The translations under genes were made by a program, and so were the position numbers. The notes beneath the pieces are model-generated. The model did no database searches. It was not told the origin of the DNA and saw nothing but the letters and a program-made list of their open reading frames with translations. From the NCBI GenBank assembly GCA_031263485.1, contig JAISFS010000242.1, forward strand, positions 1 through 47,827: a stretch of DNA of 47,827 nucleotides, written 5' to 3'. This DNA is from Deltaproteobacteria bacterium (lineage in GTDB: Bacteria > Desulfobacterota > Desulfarculia > Adiutricales > Adiutricaceae). Numbering within the stretch: the stretch's first letter is position 1; each line of letters begins with the position of its first letter. Positions 26,197 through 34,717 of the stretch are shown one piece after another.

Positions 26197-27156
26197 TCAC
26201 TTGCTCCTCCCCGCCGCATACTTCCGAGAGGACCTGAACAGGCTGAACGGCCCGAACTTCACGGACAGACTCCCGTCAGACGGGCACCCTTCGCTGCACT
26301 TGAAGCACCCCATGCAGTCGGCATCATAAACGTAGGCGGTCTCCCTCTCGCGGTAGACCGTGTCGTTGTCCATGCTGCATGTGCGGCGGCAGTTGCCGCA
26401 GCCGCGGCAGGACGGGGGGGACTTCACGAGCCTCATGACGTAGAGGCGGCGGTAGAGGTTTATGAGCGCGAGCATGGGGCAGATCATGCAGAAGAAGCGG
26501 TCCTTCACGAAGGAGGCTACGAGGATCGCCCCGGTGACCAGAAGCAACGCTATCGAGAACCCCAGCGCCGCGCCGGAAGAGTAGTCGAGGGCCAGGTACT
26601 GCGCGTCTCCGCCGAAAAGCGGCATGACGGCCTTGGCCGGGCAGATTCCGCAGAAAGCCAGGAGGAACTCCTGGGGGAGCGCCCCTGTGGAGGCGGCTAC
26701 CGGCAGGGCGACGACGAGGAGGAGGAGCAGGGCGTATTTGATGAGGGAGATCCTCTCCTTGGCGCGCAGCGAAAGCTCCGACTCCCTCACCCTCAGGAGC
26801 CGCCTGAGCCTGGTTATCCAGTCCTGGACCAGCCCGAATGGGCACAGCCAGCCGCACCAGCTCTTGCCCAGGAGGATCACCAGAAGCGAGAAGATCAGAA
26901 GCCCCTTCCAGAAGCCGATGAAGTTGTCCCAGTCCAGGGGCCCGGTATCGCCGCCGGCGAGCCAGATCACCGGGGTAAGCAGGGTCCCCAGGGTCCGCTG
27001 GAAAATAAGGAGGTAACAGAACCCAGAACAGCTGTAGATGAAGGGGCAGGAAAGGCAGGGGACGTACGCGCCGAGCGAGATGCCCCTGCCGCCGCCATAG
27101 GTGGAGACCAGGAAGGCAAGGTGCTGTACGATGAGTCGCAGGGATGTGATCTTCAC
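26197..27156 (-). CDS. NapH/CcoG-like membrane polyferredoxin
   Basis: 319 residues from GTG at 27156 (GGGGAG about 9 nt upstream). Membrane helices alternate with cysteine motifs: CLSCPFIYSCSGFC (34-47), SWCGWLCPFG (99-108), CGICP (169-173) and FFCMICPM (221-228). Two classic [4Fe-4S] sites then lie in the cytoplasmic tail, CRGCGNCRRTC (250-260) and CMGCFKCSEGCP (281-292). Relatives (NapH, NosR/CcoG types) pass electrons between the quinone pool or periplasm and cytoplasmic partners, or serve in metal-centre maturation. It lies upstream of the HgdB-like gene on the same strand and is the natural electron-delivery candidate for it. Confidence 0.87.
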   Translation of the reverse strand: MKITSLRLIVQHLAFLVSTYGGGRGISLGAYVPCLSCPFIYSCSGFCYLLIFQRTLGTLLTPVIWLAGGDTGPLDWDNFIGFWKGLLIFSLLVILLGKSWCGWLCPFGLVQDWITRLRRLLRVRESELSLRAKERISLIKYALLLLLVVALPVAASTGALPQEFLLAFCGICPAKAVMPLFGGDAQYLALDYSSGAALGFSIALLLVTGAILVASFVKDRFFCMICPMLALINLYRRLYVMRLVKSPPSCRGCGNCRRTCSMDNDTVYRERETAYVYDADCMGCFKCSEGCPSDGSLSVKFGPFSLFRSSRKYAAGRSK

Positions 27157-27190
27157 TTCCGGCGCTCCCCGCAGGATCGCTCTCGCCGGT

Positions 27191-27370
27191 CCTCGCGTCG
27201 GCGCGAGGACGGCGGGCGCGAGGGATCCTCGCGATGGTGAGCGGTCGAAGGGCGTGAATGAACCTGGCTATGGAGAGCGGCCGGATGGCGTGAAGAATCC
27301 TCGCGGCGGCGAGTCGCCGAAGGGCGCGAAGGATCCTCGCCGGGGCGGCGATCTGGCGAGGGACGCGGGC
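27191..27370. repeat. 36-bp tandem array, five units
   Basis: Units start at 27191, 27227, 27263, 27299 and 27335, each beginning CCT(C/G)GC and carrying a central AGCGG or GAG and a GGGCG(T/C)GAA-type end. The period is exactly 36 bp, twice the 18-bp period of the other arrays. It fills the spacer between the exported-protein gene and the NapH-like gene. Confidence 0.75.
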
Positions 27371-27399
27371 ACCCGGCGACCGGACGCGTCCGGGGGAGG

Positions 27400-28707
27400 T
27401 CAGTCCTGCTCATCTTTCCTGAACCTCCTGCGGGCCCTGACGGCCGCGGTGCCGGTGAAGCCTGCCCCCAGGCACAGCATCGTCAGGCCGGGCGCGAGGC
27501 TGCGGTAACTCCAGCGGTTCCTGGACACCGAGAAGGAGAAGGTCATGGTCGCCGCGACGAAGCCTTCCCCAGCGGGAATCCTCACTGCCGTCACCGCGAG
27601 CTTGCTTGGTCCCGCAGGCCCCACCGGATCGCCGGACACGGTGAGCATAGGGTCGTCCCACGCGGACAGCCGCCATTTGCCGTCCGCGGACTCTGAGACG
27701 ATCTCGCCCGCGCTCCTGCCTCTGCCCGCCGCGTCCGTCACGGACCAGCTCCCGGCGTCCGGTTCCCTGCCCCCCGAGACTATGGAGAAGTCTACGCTCT
27801 CGTCTGTGCGGAGCCCGCGGAAGGGCATCGAGTTATATGACGATTCCGGGAAACGGAACTCGGGCCAGTCCGCCGGAGGCTCGCTCTCCGGGGGTAACGG
27901 CAGGCCTGCGGCGTCATCTTCCATGAAGAAGTGTAGAAAGTTGTGCTGGGAGTAAAAGACCTCGCCCGCGAGGACGAACCGGGAATACAGCTCGATGGTC
28001 GAGAAGAACGGCGCGAGAATCTCGACCTGCCAGGCGCCGTCCACGAGTCTCGCCTCGCCTTTGTGGAACGTGACGGACAGGGGCGTCCCGCCGTGCCTCG
28101 CCAGGACCCGGCGAGTGAGCCTGTAGTAGATCTCCGGAGCCTCGGCGGGGCCGTCCGCTCCCTTTACGTGGAGCCTGAGGAACGCGTGGGGGTTTCCCCT
28201 TCTCGCGAGCCCGTGGCCGGAAGGAAGTCTGGCCGCCTTAAGCCCGGAGCCGCCGGAAGCCCCCCCGCCGGATGCCCCCTCCGGCCTGGGGGCGTCCTGG
28301 CCCTGACCGGTACCCGGCGTTCCGGAGACCGGCGTTCCGGCGCCGTGAGTCTCCGAGGCGGCTGTTCCTGCGCCGGACTCTCCGACATCCGAAGCCACGG
28401 CGGCAGGCGCCCCGGCACCGTGCCCACTTGGGGCCGGGTGACTGCGCCCGGCGGAAACGCCGCCGGGACGCATGGCGTTCGGCACGGGTGCCCACCAGGC
28501 AAGCGGGGCGTTGTCCGGCGGGGCGGACGGCGAGTCCGCCCCGGCAGTCGCGGCAGAGAGGGCCATCGCAAAGGCGACCGCCAATGCCCCGGCGGAAAGG
28601 AGGGAGCTCGAGCCAAAGCGAAGCCGCGGGGCCTGGAAAAGTCCGTGCGACGGGGCATCCCCTGACTTGAGCGGTCGGAAAGCTACGGGACAGCGTGAAT
28701 TTGGCAT
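27400..28707 (-). CDS. Exported protein anchored by a C-terminal membrane helix, function unknown
   Basis: 435 residues from the ATG at 28707 (MPNSRCPVAF); an AGG lies a few bases upstream. The frame runs on upstream through repeat sequence that is unlikely to be translated. Signal peptide: RLRFGSSSLLSAGALAVAFA then MALSAATAGA. A roughly 110-residue Gly/Ala/Pro/Ser/Thr-rich linker follows, then a globular part (EIYYRLTRRVLARHGGTPLS, YSRFVLAGEVFYSQHNFLHF). Near the end is one helix, LAPGLTMLCLGAGFTGTAAV, followed by an Arg/Lys-rich tail, i.e. periplasmic domain outside and tail inside. It lies between the receptor and the polyferredoxin genes, so it may be a periplasmic binding or scaffold component of that uptake system. 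No family recognised. Confidence 0.65.
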   Translation of the reverse strand: MPNSRCPVAFRPLKSGDAPSHGLFQAPRLRFGSSSLLSAGALAVAFAMALSAATAGADSPSAPPDNAPLAWWAPVPNAMRPGGVSAGRSHPAPSGHGAGAPAAVASDVGESGAGTAASETHGAGTPVSGTPGTGQGQDAPRPEGASGGGASGGSGLKAARLPSGHGLARRGNPHAFLRLHVKGADGPAEAPEIYYRLTRRVLARHGGTPLSVTFHKGEARLVDGAWQVEILAPFFSTIELYSRFVLAGEVFYSQHNFLHFFMEDDAAGLPLPPESEPPADWPEFRFPESSYNSMPFRGLRTDESVDFSIVSGGREPDAGSWSVTDAAGRGRSAGEIVSESADGKWRLSAWDDPMLTVSGDPVGPAGPSKLAVTAVRIPAGEGFVAATMTFSFSVSRNRWSYRSLAPGLTMLCLGAGFTGTAAVRARRRFRKDEQD

Positions 28708-29490
28708 CCGGAACCTGCTTACGAAAATTCTTGACGAAATGTTTGGCTTTAGGCGGCAAGCGTAATGCATAGCCGGGCCGAGCTGGAAGAAGCCGTCTGC
28801 GGACTGGGGGTGAACACAGAACGCCATGCGGCATTTTGGACGAAGCTTTTCGGGCTTCGCGTATTCTATCATAAAATCAGGCGAGGGGGATACCGCCGAT
28901 GCGCGGAAGGAAAGAATTTTGCGTAAGCCGATGCAGAAAATCGTGGTCGGCAAAAGCGGGCGTCAGGGATGCTCATGCCCAACAAGCCATACGGGATAGG
29001 GGTAAACGTGAACCCGGCATCCGGAAGTTGCTTCAGTAAATTCTTGACGCAATGTTTGCCGCGCGTCATTTTAGCGTGTCATTTTGGGTGCGAGAGCGGG
29101 GTGTCGGACGGAAATCGCGACGAATCTTTTCCAAGACGCTGGCATTGTATCACGGAACCGGACGCAAGATCGGCCGCCGATGCCATGACGGAACAGGGGG
29201 CCTTGATCCGACGCGAAGCAGCTGGGCCAGGAAAAGCGGCTGAGCCAGGAAAAAGACTGGAGGCTTCGAGTCTCATGGCCGACGAGGCGCAGGGAGAGCG
29301 GACGGCGCGACGGGAATCTCAGGCACGTTTGAGGAAATATTTGACGCACAATTTCTTCGAACGGCGGCATGCGGAACGCATGCCGCCGTTCAGGGTTTGA
29401 GCGTGTAGTTTGTTGACTTAACGCGAACGCGGAGTGTCGTGAGGAATGTCAGGCGAAGCGTTCGACCGTTCGCGAATTGTATCATATGGG
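28689..29490 (-). repeat. Three diverged copies of a two-block unit (about 310 bp period)
   Basis: Block P, minus strand, reads like TGATACAATTCGCGAACG and occurs at about 28838-28880, 29112-29155 and 29447-29490. Block Q, plus strand, reads like AATTCTTGACGAAATGTTTG and occurs at about 28700-28762, 29010-29072 and 29318-29366, following P on the minus strand each time. In copy 1, block Q contains the start codon region of the exported-protein gene. P resembles a -10 region (TATGATA). The array may be duplicated promoter or leader DNA, or a dispersed element. Confidence 0.5.
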
Positions 29491-29625
29491 CGGACATCGG
29501 CAACCGGGAGCGGTCCGTCAACCGCTACGGCCTTCGAGTCTCCGGCGGCTTTCAGGCGCTTCCCCGAAAACAGCGGGCGACGGCCCGGCCCGAGGCCATC
29601 CGCGGGGCGAGACCTCAAAGCCACG
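28708..29625. other. 0.9-kb spacer with a triplicated regulatory-looking unit
   Basis: Between the receptor stop and the exported-protein start (both minus strand). It holds three diverged copies of a roughly 310-bp unit and one perfect hairpin, each listed separately. Frames within it are short and lack ribosome sites. Confidence 0.5.
29359..29391. terminator. Perfect 15-bp stem with 3-nt loop
   Basis: GAACGGCGGCATGCG (29359-29373) pairs exactly with 29377-29391 around GAA. It lies 235 bp past the receptor stop. There is no T-run, so termination would be atypical; mRNA 3'-end protection or attenuation between receptor and downstream genes is possible. Confidence 0.5.
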
Positions 29626-31875
29626 TCAGTATTGCACCCCAACCCCCAGGACCACGTGGAAACCCGGCTCCGCCAGCGAATCGGTGCCGCGGGAGTCGAA
29701 GTAGCTCTGGTTGAAGATGTTCCGGAAGGCAAGCGAGACGTTGTACCTGAGCTCTCCGCCACCGGCGAAGCCCAGGGTGAGGTTCAGGGTCTGCCAGGCA
29801 GGATAGGTCTCGGGCCTGTCCATGATGGAGGGGTCGCGGCCCTGGCCGGGATCGTTTATCGAGTTCCTGGCTGTCGAGGCCATGTCCGCCCTCAGATCCC
29901 CGTAGAAGGTCCGCCCTTCCCCGAACGGGGTCTCCAGCTTGAGCCCGACCTTGCCTTCGTAAGGCGGGATGAGCGTGTGGGACGTGGATCTGCCGGCGGA
30001 CGGCCCGGAATTCATGGTGAGCTCGCGGTGGAGGTAGGCCCCGGAGGCGTAAGGGGTGAGGACCGTCTCGCCCCACCTGAAGGAACGGGACAGGGAGAGC
30101 TCGGCGCCGTAGCTTTTGGCACGGTCGCCGTTGATGAAGGAACGGATGCCGTCGTTATAGACCGCGCTCACGATCTGGATGAAGTTCTTGGACTCGGTGT
30201 AGAAGAGGGCGAGGTCCACGTCCCAGTCCTCGTCCAGGTACCGGGCGCCGATCTCGTAGTTGTTCGAGGTCTCTGGCTTCAGGTCGGGATTGGGCAAGGT
30301 GGGGCTCCCGCCGCCGTGGGCGCTGGAGCCGGTGTAGAGCTGACGCACCGTCGGATAGCGGTAGCCTTGGGAGTACTGCGCCCTGAGGGCCAGGTTGCGG
30401 AACCCGCGGTAAACCGCGCCTATGCTTCCGACCAGGTGAGAGTCGGAGTCCTTCTTGCCCGTGAGCCCGGGATAGGTGGTCCCCTCGCGGGACTTCAGCT
30501 CGCCGCTGACGGCGCTGAAGCGCAGGCCGACGGAAGTCTTGAGATCGTCCGTCAGCGCCCACTCGTCCTGGGCGAAGACGTCCAGCGAATGCTGCCTCAC
30601 CTTGGCCCGCCCGGAGACCGGCGGAAGCGGGATATAGTACTCCGCCTCGTTCGCGACCTTGACGTCGTCCCCCTCGTACTCCAGCCCGGCAATCAGATAA
30701 TGGCCGGGGAAGCTCCACTCCGACTGGGCTGACAGGGAGAGCTGGGTCTGCTCCGACTTCATCTCGCCCAGCATGTTGGTGGTGGGAGAGGTACCTCCCC
30801 GGAAGTCGGTCACCATCGATCTTTCAGTCTTCTGGTGGGAGGCCGTCAAGGTCAGCCGCTTCCAGGTGTCCCCCAGCTCCCGGAGTGCCAGGCTGGCGAT
30901 GACCGTGGTGCGGTCGTTGGGGTCGAGCCGCATCCTCCTGTTGTTGAGGAGGCTCGCCAGGCCGCTGATCGAGTAGTTCGACTTGTTCTCGTAGCGGTCG
31001 GCGGATAGGCTGAAGGAGTGTTCGCCCCAGTCGTAGCCGAGCTTGCCGGAATAGTAACGTGTCCGGTACGAGCTCGAATATGCTCTGTCGCCGTCAAGGC
31101 TGTCCGCAGGGACCTTGCGGTCCTTGGCGTTCACGCCGCTCCCGGAAAAGCGGTAGTTGAAGCCGCCCTTTCGCCCGTAAACGGCGCTCATGACGTCCAC
31201 GCTTTCGGTGGAGGAATCCAGGACGAGGTTCTGGCTGAAACCTATCGGCCTGTCGCCGCCCTTCTTCGTGATGACGTTCACCACCCCGCCGATGGCCTCC
31301 GAACCGTAGAGGACCGATGCCGGCCCCTTGATGATCTCGATACGCTCCACCTGGCTGAGGTCGATGAGGAGAGCAGGCTCGGAGTTGTCCTTGTCCGCGA
31401 CCTTCACGCCGTCGATGATGAAAAGCGTCCGCGCGATCTCCTCCCCGCGGATGGAGATCTTGGAGGAGCCGGCCCGGGCGCCGCTGGCCTCGGCCTTGGA
31501 GACTCCGGGAACGGAGGCCAGCACGTCGTTGATGTTCGTGTAGGGCTGGCGCTCAAGGTCCTCGGCGGTCACGACGTTAACGGTCATGGGCACGTCCATC
31601 AGCTCCTGGAGCACCCTGTTGGCCGAGACCAGGATAGAACGGACCCTGATCGGGCCGTCCTCCTCCTGTGCCATTACGGCTTCGGGGGTGACAAGGGCCG
31701 CTGAGGCGGCAAGCATGAGGGCCGCGATGAATGGCGTGACCGTCGGGGCCCCGATCCGACCGGTTCGCGGCCCCGGATCTCCCGGAGCGGCGCAGGCGGC
31801 GCCTTGGGCCGCCGACTGAAACGGACGGAGGCGCCGCGATGACGCGGCACCTTCTGGCAACAGTTTGTCTGGCAT
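29626..31875 (-). CDS. TonB-dependent outer-membrane receptor
   Basis: 749 residues from the ATG at 31875; the frame extends to a GTG at 31896 without a better ribosome site. The N-terminus is unusually long before the signal core (FIAALMLAASAALVTPEAVM). The TonB-box region is near IRVRSILVSANR. The plug domain has VVTAEDLERQPYTNINDVLA, SVPGVSKAEAS, SIRGEEIARTLFIIDGVKV and IEIIKGPASVLYGSEAIGG. The barrel runs to the C-terminal aromatic residue (VLGVGVQY). Strands LRAQYSQGYRYPTVRQLY and NPDLKPETSNNYEIGARYLD are typical of catecholate/heme/cobalamin-class receptors. The ligand is not predictable from the sequence alone. It heads the minus-strand cluster with tonB, and palindromic operator candidates lie upstream. 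Confidence 0.92.
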   Translation of the reverse strand: MPDKLLPEGAASSRRLRPFQSAAQGAACAAPGDPGPRTGRIGAPTVTPFIAALMLAASAALVTPEAVMAQEEDGPIRVRSILVSANRVLQELMDVPMTVNVVTAEDLERQPYTNINDVLASVPGVSKAEASGARAGSSKISIRGEEIARTLFIIDGVKVADKDNSEPALLIDLSQVERIEIIKGPASVLYGSEAIGGVVNVITKKGGDRPIGFSQNLVLDSSTESVDVMSAVYGRKGGFNYRFSGSGVNAKDRKVPADSLDGDRAYSSSYRTRYYSGKLGYDWGEHSFSLSADRYENKSNYSISGLASLLNNRRMRLDPNDRTTVIASLALRELGDTWKRLTLTASHQKTERSMVTDFRGGTSPTTNMLGEMKSEQTQLSLSAQSEWSFPGHYLIAGLEYEGDDVKVANEAEYYIPLPPVSGRAKVRQHSLDVFAQDEWALTDDLKTSVGLRFSAVSGELKSREGTTYPGLTGKKDSDSHLVGSIGAVYRGFRNLALRAQYSQGYRYPTVRQLYTGSSAHGGGSPTLPNPDLKPETSNNYEIGARYLDEDWDVDLALFYTESKNFIQIVSAVYNDGIRSFINGDRAKSYGAELSLSRSFRWGETVLTPYASGAYLHRELTMNSGPSAGRSTSHTLIPPYEGKVGLKLETPFGEGRTFYGDLRADMASTARNSINDPGQGRDPSIMDRPETYPAWQTLNLTLGFAGGGELRYNVSLAFRNIFNQSYFDSRGTDSLAEPGFHVVLGVGVQY

Positions 31876-32055
31876 GGGGATTGCGTGCTCTCTCACCGGT
31901 CAGGGCGAAGGCGGGCGAAAGCGAAGGTCTAGGCAACTGCCGTCAGGCGCACCGGGAACATGCGTGACCGTTCAGCCGCCGCCGTGATGTGGACTTCCGC
32001 GAAGGGCGTACCGGCGTCCGTCCTGACCGGAACGAATAAGGTTAAGGGCAAGGAA

Positions 32056-32067
32056 ATGATATATCAT
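32056..32067. promoter_or_regulatory. Fur-like palindromic operator candidate, proximal
   Basis: ATGATATATCAT is a perfect palindrome. On the minus strand it directly overlaps TATGAT, a -10-like hexamer, about 180 nt before the receptor start. Iron- or metal-responsive repression would fit the receptor, but this is inference from position and shape. Confidence 0.45.
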
Positions 32068-32186
32068 AGCATTAATAAGATGCTTTTTGGGCCTCGAGGC
32101 ATGGCTGCCTCGTAGGCATTTCATTTAGGCTGGCAGAGGAAGACCGCGAAGCTGGGAGAAGAAATTCAGGAGGAAACCCCAACACA

Positions 32187-32205
32187 AATGATATAATATA
32201 TCATT
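32187..32205. promoter_or_regulatory. Fur-like palindromic operator candidate, distal
   Basis: AATGATAT-AAT-ATATCATT is a perfect 8+3+8 inverted repeat of 19 bp, the size of a Fur box, with the same TGATAT half-site as the proximal palindrome. Another partial site (CATCATAATATATC) lies near 32264-32277. Confidence 0.5.
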
Positions 32206-32528
32206 CGCAATAAGCTGTCAAGAGGCTTGCCGGATTGAACTGTCAGCCTGCCTTCAGGGCTAACATCATAATATATCTAAATAAAATCAGAATCGGATGG
32301 ATGCCGACAGGGCTTTCGGTCAGCTGTAACAGCTAAGACCCCAAAAAATCGGGAAAAATCATGAGAAATCTCCCTGAGGCAGTGCTGACTCTCATAAACC
32401 ATCTGAATTACTAGTTATTTCCGTTGGAGGGGCGGTAAACCTGCCCAAATCTGAACCTCTTCCCCTGGGCACTTCGCCTGGGGCTTCCCAACTCTCCCCT
32501 CGCATGTTCCCGTAAATGAGGTCAGCGT

Positions 32529-32719
32529 TCATGATTGATTCCACTGCAAAAACCCCCTCCCTCACCTCCTGGCAGTCATTAGAGGGCCGAGTATCCGGGT
32601 AAAGGGTGCGCAGATGTGCGGTGGTTTTGGGGCTTTAGCGCCAGGATGCCAATGCGATGTCCCCATGAAGTTCCGCTTCCCTGTCGAGGTGGAGGGTTTT
32701 TGCAGTGGAATCATGATTG
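32529..32719. repeat. Element of about 190 bp with long inverted ends
   Basis: The left end, 32529-32568 (TCATGATTGATTCCACTGC, then AAAAACCCCCTCC), is the inverse complement of the right end 32686-32719 (GGAGGGTTTTTGCAGTGGAA, then TCATGATT) apart from a few small gaps. The middle has no reading frame of note. It looks like a miniature inverted-repeat element or a large cruciform. Confidence 0.65.
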
Positions 32720-33019
32720 GAGGTAGGGCAAGTGAAGCACGATCCAGGTTTTTGGGAGAGAGATGTCGGCTTCTTTTCCGTGAACAGCCCCGCGTTTTCA
32801 TAAAGGTAACAGACCTGCTCTCATCTTAAGGCGCTTCAGCTCCGATGACGTTCATCAGAGCAACGTAGTCTGTCCTTCCCTTCACCCGATGACCGCCCTG
32901 CCCTTCCCTCGATCTCTGCAATGTCACCCCAACAATTCCGTCCATGTCCCTTCAACTATGCATGCCGTGGCGCTCAAACGATGCCTGCCATTCTCTTCAC
33001 ACGATACCAGCAAGTCCCC

Positions 33020-33096
33020 GCTCCGATGCCTGCCAAGCCCTCCGATACCTGCCAGGCCTTCCCTCCGATGCCTGCCAGGCCTTCCCTCCGATGCCG
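33020..33096. repeat. 23-bp tandem repeat, about three units
   Basis: CCTCCGATGCCTGCCAGGCC-type units of 23 bp follow one another from 33038 and 33061, with a degenerate unit before and a partial unit after. Non-coding. Confidence 0.7.
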
Positions 33097-33305
33097 TATC
33101 TCTCCCAAGATACCTGCACTTCCCCCGTGCCAGCTCTGGAATCTTTTAGACAGTTACTGACCAGCGAGACACCTACTGATCGGCAAGACACTCGAGTCCG
33201 AAGAGTGTGATATCTCTATGGGAGAATCGGCGCTAATCCTTTCTGTCGATTCGCGCCCTATCGCCATCGAGAAATGGCACACCGCCACCGTTTCAAAAGT
33301 GTCTG

Positions 33306-33322
33306 GGAGCCTGTCGCATAAA
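33306..33322 (+). repeat. Solo end of the 121-bp miniature element
   Basis: GGAGCCTGTCGCATAAA differs by one base from the left end of copy A (1975). No matching right end is found within 200 bp, so this copy is truncated. Confidence 0.55.
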
Positions 33323-33769
33323 CCGCGATAGCATTGACATGATTCTAGTAGCTCTGGAGAAGCTATCCCTTGCCTACCGCGTTAGTCCGATCGCTGAGGG
33401 TTCACGCCTCATCATCGTACGTTTCACCTATCCCCCGCTCCTATGGGCAAGATGGCCCGGCGATGGCTGTCGCCTTGTCTCCAGGCGATCGATCAGCCGG
33501 AGTCACCGCCCTCACGAACTGATATAACCTTGCAACCTCACATCGATGCAGAACGAGCGTCCGCCATGATGCCGTTCGGCCTTTCCCGTCCACTCGCCGG
33601 CGGTAATGGCGGCTCTTCCCGGACCAGGACACGGCAACCTAATCACCGGCACAGTCCAGAGCCCTCGCCGAGCAAGCTGGTGATAACGAGGGTTCCGCGA
33701 GACCGGATCTGCTCCGGTACTGCTGTCACCGTCAGGCATACCGTATTCCTCCACGCGCATTTGCCCGCG

Positions 33770-33778
33770 TGGTACAAT
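33770..33778 (+). promoter_or_regulatory. Extended -10 promoter candidate for yedK
   Basis: TGGTACAAT fits the extended -10 form (TGn + TACAAT), about 100 nt before the yedK start. No -35 hexamer and no LexA-type palindrome is evident next to it. Confidence 0.3.
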
Positions 33779-33877
33779 AGGCGTGACGATCGACCGACTT
33801 GGTACGGCAGACCACACGTGCCGCCCGCACTCTTCGGCTGGGCTCCGTATGGCAAAGGGACAAAGGGGGGAGAAAGC

Positions 33878-34501
33878 ATGTGCGGCAGATTCGCGGCGAT
33901 CAACCTCGAGGACGGCGACGAGACCGCAAGATTCCTTAAGGGCGAAGCGGAGTCATGGACTGAGGGAGGCTTCGGCTTCCGCGCCGGCGGCGACGTCTTC
34001 CCGGGCGACACCGCGCCGGTGATGGTCTTGAGCGGGGACAGGATCGGCGCCTTGCCCATGAAATGGGGATTCCCCGGCTTCCCCGACAGGGACAAGCCGG
34101 ACAGGAAGCCCAGACCCCTCATAAACGCCCGTTCAGAAACTGCGGGGCGCCTCCCGACATGGCGCGGCCCCCTGAAGTCCGGGCGCTGTCTGGTACCGGT
34201 CGCGGGATTCTACGAGTGGAGCCACGCAGGGGGGCGCCGGGCCCAGAAGTGGAGCTTCGTGGCAACGGACGGCGGCCGACTGTTCCTCGCGGGCCTCTTC
34301 CGGGACAACCCGGACACCTACAAGGGCCAGGTTCCGAGGCTGTTCGCAATCGTCACCGCGGCGGCCGACGCCTCCATGGAGGACGTCCACGACCGGATGC
34401 CCGTCTGCGTCCCTCGCCCCAGCTTGGACAGCTGGCTGGGCGCCGACTACGAGAGGGTACTCGGGGAAAATGGCGCGCCTTTCGCCAAACTCCCTGCCTG
34501 A
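33878..34501 (+). CDS. yedK: SOS response-associated peptidase, abasic-site processing protein (YedK/HMCES)
   Basis: 207 residues. The start is the ATG at 33878 after GGGGGGAG, confirmed because the family needs Cys as residue 2 once Met is removed (MCGRFAAINL). Other catalytic blocks are present: NARSET with the Asn that binds the abasic site, GFYEW with the catalytic Glu, and HDRMPV with the His. Known members form a thiazolidine crosslink between Cys2 and an abasic site in single-stranded DNA, shielding it at replication forks. It is a single gene here and lies next to no other repair genes. Length and motifs are normal, so it should be functional. Confidence 0.93.
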   Translation: MCGRFAAINLEDGDETARFLKGEAESWTEGGFGFRAGGDVFPGDTAPVMVLSGDRIGALPMKWGFPGFPDRDKPDRKPRPLINARSETAGRLPTWRGPLKSGRCLVPVAGFYEWSHAGGRRAQKWSFVATDGGRLFLAGLFRDNPDTYKGQVPRLFAIVTAAADASMEDVHDRMPVCVPRPSLDSWLGADYERVLGENGAPFAKLPA

Positions 34502-34717
34502 AAGCAATTCATATTGCCGCGACTACGGCGCGGGTCGCCACGCTCTCCGTCAAGCTCTGAGGGGCAGCTCACGCGGGGAACGCGTTGACCGGGAAGCAGT
34601 ACCCGCCCATGACACTGGCGAGGCGCCTCACGCGCCCGCCAGTGCCGCGAGAGGGAATCACGGTTATCCTTCGGCTCTCTCAGACGCCCACCCGAGCTCC
34701 GGGCGCTCCTCCGGCCC

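Larger units (their letters stand above)
31876..33877. other. 2 kb without a supported gene, receptor control region and decayed DNA
   Basis: The receptor-proximal part (32040-32300) is AT-rich and holds two strong palindromes. Further right there is a long inverted repeat (32529-32719), a tandem repeat (33020-33096) and one end of the 121-bp element. Reading frames are short and lack ribosome sites. Confidence 0.5.
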
